A DNA stretch of 23,828 nt from CAYZHV01 sp964478055. Its GTDB lineage: Bacteria; Spirochaetota; Spirochaetia; DSM-27196; Alkalispirochaetaceae. Numbering within the stretch: the stretch's first letter is position 1; every line of letters begins with the position of its first letter. The position numbers were made by a program, and so were the translations under genes. The notes beneath the pieces were generated by a model. It did no database searches, was not told the DNA's origin, and worked only from the letters and a program-made list of their open reading frames with translations. Below, piece after piece: positions 20,135 to 23,828 of this stretch. Location of the stretch: positions 1 to 23,828 of the forward strand of contig CAYZHV010000034.1 in assembly GCA_964478055.1 (NCBI GenBank), given 5' to 3'.

Positions 20135-21712
20135 ATGACCAGTCCAACAACGCGTACAAATGAACTCAAAGTGCTGCTCGCCCGGCTGACCGAGGTTCTC
20201 GGCCTCGGGTGTTATGCTCACTACGAGCAGTCCGAGGACGGCACGAGTGCTCTCGTCTCCTGGGGCGGGCCCCGATGCGGCAATCCTGGAGAGGGAGAGG
20301 AGTTCTTTCTGAAACTACCCAAAAGGGGGGTCTGCGGTGCCCCCGGTGTCTCTCCGGCACCGACTGTGGTGAATGAGCTCACCCGGAAGGACCACCTTTT
20401 CGACTTGTTGCAACCCCTGGGTGTCCGTTCTTACACCATCTGGCCGTTGACGGCCGGGGAGAACTCCTTAGGATATCTGTTTTTCGGCGACGATACGGTC
20501 GAGCCCTTTGATGACCGCACTGCTGGCATCCTTGAGCTGGTCGCTGAGCTCGTCTCCTGGGGTAGTGTGAGTCTCGGAGCTTCTAGAGAGCGAGTAAAGG
20601 AGCTCATTCTTCAGCTGTCGGAAGTGGAGGAACGGGAACGGCAGCGGATTGCGGAGGTTTTCCACGGAGATCTCCAGCAGGTACTTGCGGGGGCTAAGGT
20701 TCACGTCGATATCGCCTCCCGGGGGGTTCAGGAAGACCCCTATCTCTCGGAGCGGCTTCGAACGGCCACGGATTTGCTCAACGACGTAATCGAGCGAAGC
20801 CGGACGCTCTCGCACGATCTCAGTCCCGCTACCCTGGAGCGGCGAGGTCTAATCCCGGCGCTAGAGGTACTGTCGACGCAGATGAGCCGCACCCAGGAAC
20901 TCTCAGTGGATGTCTCGGTCGTCGGTGAGCTGCCGACCTTACCGAAACGGGCGACGATGATCATCTATCGGGCGGTACAGGAGCTCCTGTTCAATGTGGC
21001 GAAACACGCCGACTGCAAGGAAGTCTCGGTCCGTATCGCCGGGGGAAAAGACTCCTGCACAATCGCGGTGAAAGACCACGGTAAGGGGTTTGACGTTGAG
21101 CCCACCCTCAACCCTCGGAAGAGCCCGGGGCTCGGGTTGGTCACCGTAAGGGACCGGATCGACGCCATTGGCGGCGTTCTCGAGGTAGACAGCAAGCCCG
21201 GCGCAGGGAGCACCTTCACCATTCACCTGAAGGAGGTGGGTAAGGAAACTAACTGGGCCTCGGAGCCCGGAACCGGAGACAGGGCCTCCACAGACGGTGA
21301 TGCGGAATCCAGGGCAGGTGACGGAGAAGGAGTGACGAGGGTGCTCGTGGTCGATGATCACGCCGTCATCCGACAGGGTCTCGCGCTCCTTCTCGACGGC
21401 GAACAGGGTATCAGCGTTGTCGGGGAGGCGGAGAGCGGTCTGGTGGCCGTTGAGGCAGTACGGACTCACAGACCGGATATGGTGGTAATGGACTACGAGA
21501 TGCCCGAAATGGACGGCGCCGCGGCCACCCGCCGCATCAAAGAGGAGTTCCCCGAGACTCGAGTGATCGGTCTTTCCATGCATGAGGACGAAGAGACCGC
21601 GAACAGAATGGTTGAGGCTGGAGCAGACGCGTATCTTCCGAAAGAAGGGCCCTCGGAACAGCTGGTCGCTACAATCAGACGTCTCGGACGTAGCACGAAC
21701 GTGCTATGGTAG
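20135..21712 (+). CDS. Hybrid sensor histidine kinase (HisKA_3) with C-terminal receiver
   Basis: A 525-residue cytoplasmic protein with no membrane segment. Residues about 15-150 are a GAF-like sensor (TRLTEVLG..., SYTIWPLTAGENSLGYLFFGDD). Residues 165-235 are a HisKA_3 dimerisation domain with H177 in RIAEVFHGDLQQ. An HATPase domain follows (VQELLFNVAKHA, VKDHGKGFD, GLGLVTVRDRI). After a Gly/Glu/Asp linker, residues 402-520 are a CheY-like receiver with acceptor D453 (VVMDYEMPEMDG) and K503. No output domain follows. The motif after the phospho-His reads H-G-D rather than H-D/E, so the usual adjacent acidic residue is missing. Start ATG 20135 has AGGTGGAG (20116-20123). The NarL-type regulator 57 bp downstream is the likely partner. 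Confidence 0.9.
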   Translation: MTSPTTRTNELKVLLARLTEVLGLGCYAHYEQSEDGTSALVSWGGPRCGNPGEGEEFFLKLPKRGVCGAPGVSPAPTVVNELTRKDHLFDLLQPLGVRSYTIWPLTAGENSLGYLFFGDDTVEPFDDRTAGILELVAELVSWGSVSLGASRERVKELILQLSEVEERERQRIAEVFHGDLQQVLAGAKVHVDIASRGVQEDPYLSERLRTATDLLNDVIERSRTLSHDLSPATLERRGLIPALEVLSTQMSRTQELSVDVSVVGELPTLPKRATMIIYRAVQELLFNVAKHADCKEVSVRIAGGKDSCTIAVKDHGKGFDVEPTLNPRKSPGLGLVTVRDRIDAIGGVLEVDSKPGAGSTFTIHLKEVGKETNWASEPGTGDRASTDGDAESRAGDGEGVTRVLVVDDHAVIRQGLALLLDGEQGISVVGEAESGLVAVEAVRTHRPDMVVMDYEMPEMDGAAATRRIKEEFPETRVIGLSMHEDEETANRMVEAGADAYLPKEGPSEQLVATIRRLGRSTNVLW

Positions 21713-21769
21713 GGAGAGGAAGTTCCCTTCACTCTCCGTTATACTTCATTACAAGGAGCAACCCTCTAG

Positions 21770-22426
21770 GTGATTGGCACGCGCATACGGGTAGGACTGG
21801 TAGACGACCATCAGGTCCTCAGAGACGGATTGAGGTCCGTTCTCGAAGAATCCGAGGAAGGAATTGAGATCGTTCTCGAAGCGGCTTCGGCTCGGGAGGC
21901 TCTCGACAGGCTGGATGAGACGGAGCTCGATGTATTGATAGTTGATATATCCATGCCTGGTATGGACGGACTCGAGCTTTCCAAGATCGTTCATCGAGAC
22001 TACTCCAGACTGCGTATTATCGTGCTTACAATGTACCACGACATGGATCTGATCGAGCGCGCCCTACAGGCCGGTGTCTCGGGGTATGTGTTGAAGAACA
22101 ATGCCGCTCATATGGTCGCCGACGCGGTCAAGGCGGTCCACGGCGGTAAAACCTTCTTTGATCGCACCATTCCCGCTGAGACGCTCTCGCAGCTCCGATT
22201 TCGTCCGAAGGAACACGCAAAGGCCGCCACTGAGCTAACCAGCCGGCAAATAGAAGTGCTCCGGCTTATCTGCGAGGGCAAGACGGAGCGAGAAATAGCT
22301 GATGAGCTCGGCATCTCGTTTCACACAGCCCACGCCCACAAAAACAACATCATGCAGAAGCTCGGTCTCCACTCCAAGGTGGAGCTCGTCCGCTTCGCTG
22401 TGCAGCGCAATCTCCTCAAGATGTGA
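21770..22426 (+). CDS. NarL/LuxR-type response regulator
   Basis: A 218-residue two-domain regulator. The N-terminal receiver has acidic pocket VDDH, acceptor D59 in VLIVDISMPGMDG, T87 and K109 (GYVLKNN). The C-terminal LuxR-type helix-turn-helix is LTSRQIEVLRLICEGKTEREIADELGIS with FHTAHAHKNNIMQKLGL. It is a DNA-binding transcriptional regulator activated by phosphorylation. The start is GTG 21770, with AAGGAG (21753-21758) spaced 11 nt and TATACT at 21740-21745. It follows the hybrid kinase by 57 bp, the usual pairing for HisKA_3 kinases. Targets are unknown. Confidence 0.93.
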   Translation: MIGTRIRVGLVDDHQVLRDGLRSVLEESEEGIEIVLEAASAREALDRLDETELDVLIVDISMPGMDGLELSKIVHRDYSRLRIIVLTMYHDMDLIERALQAGVSGYVLKNNAAHMVADAVKAVHGGKTFFDRTIPAETLSQLRFRPKEHAKAATELTSRQIEVLRLICEGKTEREIADELGISFHTAHAHKNNIMQKLGLHSKVELVRFAVQRNLLKM

Positions 22427-22495
22427 GAAAAATTAACCCGGACGGGCTATACCCGCCATAGATGAGCCTATCTATGCTTTCTTTCAGGAGAAAGC

Positions 22496-22870
22496 ATGAC
22501 AAAGCGATTCAAACAAAACATACGCAACATTCTCGATGCCACAGAAGAAGAAATCGTCTCCACCATCGAAGAGTGCCGGGAGGAGTACCGGGCTCTAACA
22601 AACTCAGATTGCGTGGAGCTCGGCGATCGTGCTGCCAACAGCAAATACCTGGATGAGCTCGGCTCGGTCATGGAGCACTACGAGCTGCGACTCGCCCGGA
22701 CACGTTCCGCGAAGAAGCGACTGGAGAACGGTCACTTTGGTCTCTGTATTGAATGCGGAGGGAAAATCGCCGAAAATCGGCTCTTGGCCCGCCCGGATAC
22801 CCTCTTTTGCTACGACTGCGCGAGCAAGCGCGAGCGGCGGAGCCGCTACCGGGTAGCCGTTACGCTCTGA
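22496..22870 (+). CDS. DksA/TraR-family C4 zinc-finger protein
   Basis: A 124-residue protein with an N-terminal helical hairpin (about residues 8-75) and a C-terminal zinc finger C84-x2-C87-x17-C105-x2-C108 (CIECGGKI...FCYDC), the DksA spacing. The acidic tip is within SDCVELGDRAANSK. DksA relatives enter the RNA polymerase secondary channel and modulate promoters with ppGpp. At 124 residues it is shorter than E. coli DksA (151) and close to other DksA-like proteins. ATG 22496 has AGGAG spaced 5 nt. It is convergent with the DeoR-type gene, 17 bp away. Stringent-response involvement is inferred. Confidence 0.88.
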   Translation: MTKRFKQNIRNILDATEEEIVSTIEECREEYRALTNSDCVELGDRAANSKYLDELGSVMEHYELRLARTRSAKKRLENGHFGLCIECGGKIAENRLLARPDTLFCYDCASKRERRSRYRVAVTL

Positions 22871-22887
22871 CACCGGCATCGTTGCAC

Positions 22888-23649
22888 CTAAACCGTCACA
22901 ACCTCTATATCGAGCTCGCGAAACTGCTCGAGGGAGTTCTTGTCGGCGCCGCTGTCAGTGACAAAGAGGTCGATCCGGGAGAAGTCGGCGAAGCTTACCA
23001 GAGCTCGGCGGCCGATCTTGCTGGAGTCGGCAACGAGAATTACTCTCTGTGAGACGTTGATGAGCCCCTGCTTCACTTCGGCTTCCATCCGGTTCGGCGT
23101 CATGAGGCCGAGCTCAGGGCTCACGGCGTTGGCCGCGAGGAGGAGGGTGGTGGCCTGGAATCGACGAAGCATGCCGAGGGCGTCGGGACCGACGGTGCTG
23201 TAGGTGTTCTCTCGAATCAGCCCTCCGAGCATGATACAGCTCATTTCTCTGTTGTCCGCGGCCAGTCGGGCGACATCGAGGCTGTAGGTGAGAATCGTCA
23301 GGTTCGGGACCTCCGTCAGAAAGGGGATCGCTTCCACGGCGGTCGTCCCGGCGTCAACGGCGACGGTCTCTCCAGGTTGGATGACGGATGCGGCGTAAGC
23401 GCCGATTCTTCGCTTCTCTTCCTGGTTACGCACCTGCCGTTCCCGAAGGTGGCTGTCCCTGGCGTACTCCTCGACGAGAACGATGCCTCCGTGGGTCCGA
23501 TGCGCGTGCTCTTCCTCCGCGAGTTTCTTGAAGTCCCGACGGATCGTGTCATGAGACACCCCGCATAGCTCCGCGGCTTCCTCCACGGTGAGGGCCTTCC
23601 GGGTTCTAAGGTGCTCGAGAATCGTCCGTTGCCGTTCTTCGACTAACAT
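22888..23649 (-). CDS. DeoR-family transcriptional repressor
   Basis: A 253-residue protein. Residues 1-57 form the DeoR helix-turn-helix (RQRTILEHLRTRKALTVEEAAELCGVSHDTIRRDFKKLAEE). Residues 75-235 form the sugar-phosphate sensing domain (VDAGTTAVEAIPFL, ILTYSLDVARLAAD, MLGGLIRENTYSTVGP, ILVADSSKIGR, DLFVTD). Such regulators repress sugar or polyol catabolic operons until a phosphorylated intermediate binds. The wing reads HAHRTHGG, slightly unusual. It is divergent from a gene beginning near 23798. The shared intergenic region contains three tandem TGTGC sites next to the promoter, the likely operator. The ligand is unknown. Confidence 0.92.
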   Translation of the reverse strand: MLVEERQRTILEHLRTRKALTVEEAAELCGVSHDTIRRDFKKLAEEEHAHRTHGGIVLVEEYARDSHLRERQVRNQEEKRRIGAYAASVIQPGETVAVDAGTTAVEAIPFLTEVPNLTILTYSLDVARLAADNREMSCIMLGGLIRENTYSTVGPDALGMLRRFQATTLLLAANAVSPELGLMTPNRMEAEVKQGLINVSQRVILVADSSKIGRRALVSFADFSRIDLFVTDSGADKNSLEQFRELDIEVVTV

Positions 23650-23715
23650 CTCGCCTCAGATACTACCATAGAGCATGCGAGATTGGTACTGATAATCGGC
23701 AGGTTTGAGCCGATA

Positions 23716-23740
23716 TGTGCATACTTGTGCGTGTTTGTGC
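23716..23740. repeat. Three TGTGC repeats, 10-bp period (candidate DeoR operator)
   Basis: TGTGC occurs at 23716-23720, 23726-23730 and 23736-23740, exactly one helical turn apart, ending 6 bp before the -35 at 23747. A separate inverted repeat, ATCGGC (23695-23700) with GCCGAT (23709-23714), adjoins it. Position and form fit binding by the adjacent DeoR-type repressor. Confidence 0.7.
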
Positions 23741-23746
23741 CGACTA

Positions 23747-23775
23747 TTGACCCCTCGGCGGCGCAATGGTACGCT
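23747..23775 (+). promoter_or_regulatory. Promoter of the gene leaving the window
   Basis: TTGACC (23747-23752), a 17-bp spacer and TACGCT (23770-23775), followed by Shine-Dalgarno GGGAGG (23784-23789). The TGTGC array lies directly upstream. Confidence 0.55.
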
Positions 23776-23797
23776 GCACCCACGGGAGGCATGGAGA

Positions 23798-23828
23798 ATG
23801 AAAAATACGGGTACCGAGAGCGCGACCT
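23798..23828 (+). CDS. Start of an unidentified gene, cut by the window end
   Basis: Ten codons are visible (MKNTGTESAT). ATG 23798 is 8 nt after GGGAGG (23784-23789), the ideal spacing. A second ATG at 23791 in another frame (MENEKYGYRERD) has only 1 nt spacing and is less likely. The promoter and likely operator upstream suggest a DeoR-controlled operon, probably carbohydrate catabolism. The product cannot be identified. Confidence 0.5.
   Translation, partial: MKNTGTESAT

Noticed and set aside
23791..23828. ATG 23791 as the start of the last gene
   Set aside because: The Shine-Dalgarno spacing is 1 nt, against 8 nt for ATG 23798. It cannot be excluded without downstream sequence.

Overview
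This is a GC-rich bacterial window, dense with genes and read on both strands, with no phage, IS element or CRISPR array. Best guess is an anaerobic or microaerophilic, possibly spirochaete-like bacterium (low confidence). Pointers are a giant activase-type acyl-CoA dehydratase-related protein, a PerR-type regulator beside an iron-type P1B-4 ATPase, a short animal-type transketolase, a simple lipobox lipoprotein, and several genes whose promoters leave almost no 5' leader. A run of 10 N lies at 7766-7775.

Layout. 1-3843: 3' part of a giant BadF/BadG-type protein, cut by the window edge. 3884-4631: Phd/PIN toxin-antitoxin module with its own strong promoter. 4671-6718: beta-phosphoglucomutase-like HAD and class-3-like aldehyde dehydrogenase, coupled by ATGA. 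9207-6715 (minus): micro membrane protein, DUF819 transporter-like protein and tRNA-dihydrouridine synthase. 9247-9492: small unknown protein. 9713-9786 (minus): tRNA-Asp(GTC). 9888-12655: PerR-like regulator convergent with a P1B-4 metal ATPase, together a likely peroxide/iron homeostasis pair. 12774-14098: PgeF/YfiH laccase-fold enzyme convergent with a YaeQ-like protein. 14193-16341: HAD plus histidine-phosphatase fusion convergent with a lipoprotein. 16434-18168: ribose-phosphate pyrophosphokinase and a thioredoxin-fold protein. 19999-18155 (minus): transketolase. 20135-22426: hybrid histidine kinase with receiver, then a NarL/LuxR response regulator. 22496-22870: DksA/TraR-type zinc-finger protein. 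23649-22888 (minus): DeoR-type repressor, divergent from a gene that starts at about 23798 and leaves the window.

Most functions are housekeeping: nucleotide and pentose metabolism, tRNA modification, metal and redox control, and signalling. Prs and transketolase both act on ribose 5-phosphate supply. The less expected signals are regulatory: a triple 12-bp direct repeat with 16-bp period next to a TTGACA promoter (14108-14160), a triple TGTGC repeat with 10-bp period next to the DeoR gene (23716-23740), recurring -10/start-codon spacings that imply leaderless mRNAs, and four tail-to-tail gene pairs whose coding ends overlap. I see no clearly new multi-gene system. The best candidates for undescribed biology are the two operator arrays, the Cys-rich N-terminus of the ATPase, and the two fusion proteins.

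No gene-free stretch exceeds 300 bases. The longest is 9493-9712, which holds hairpins and a likely tRNA terminator.
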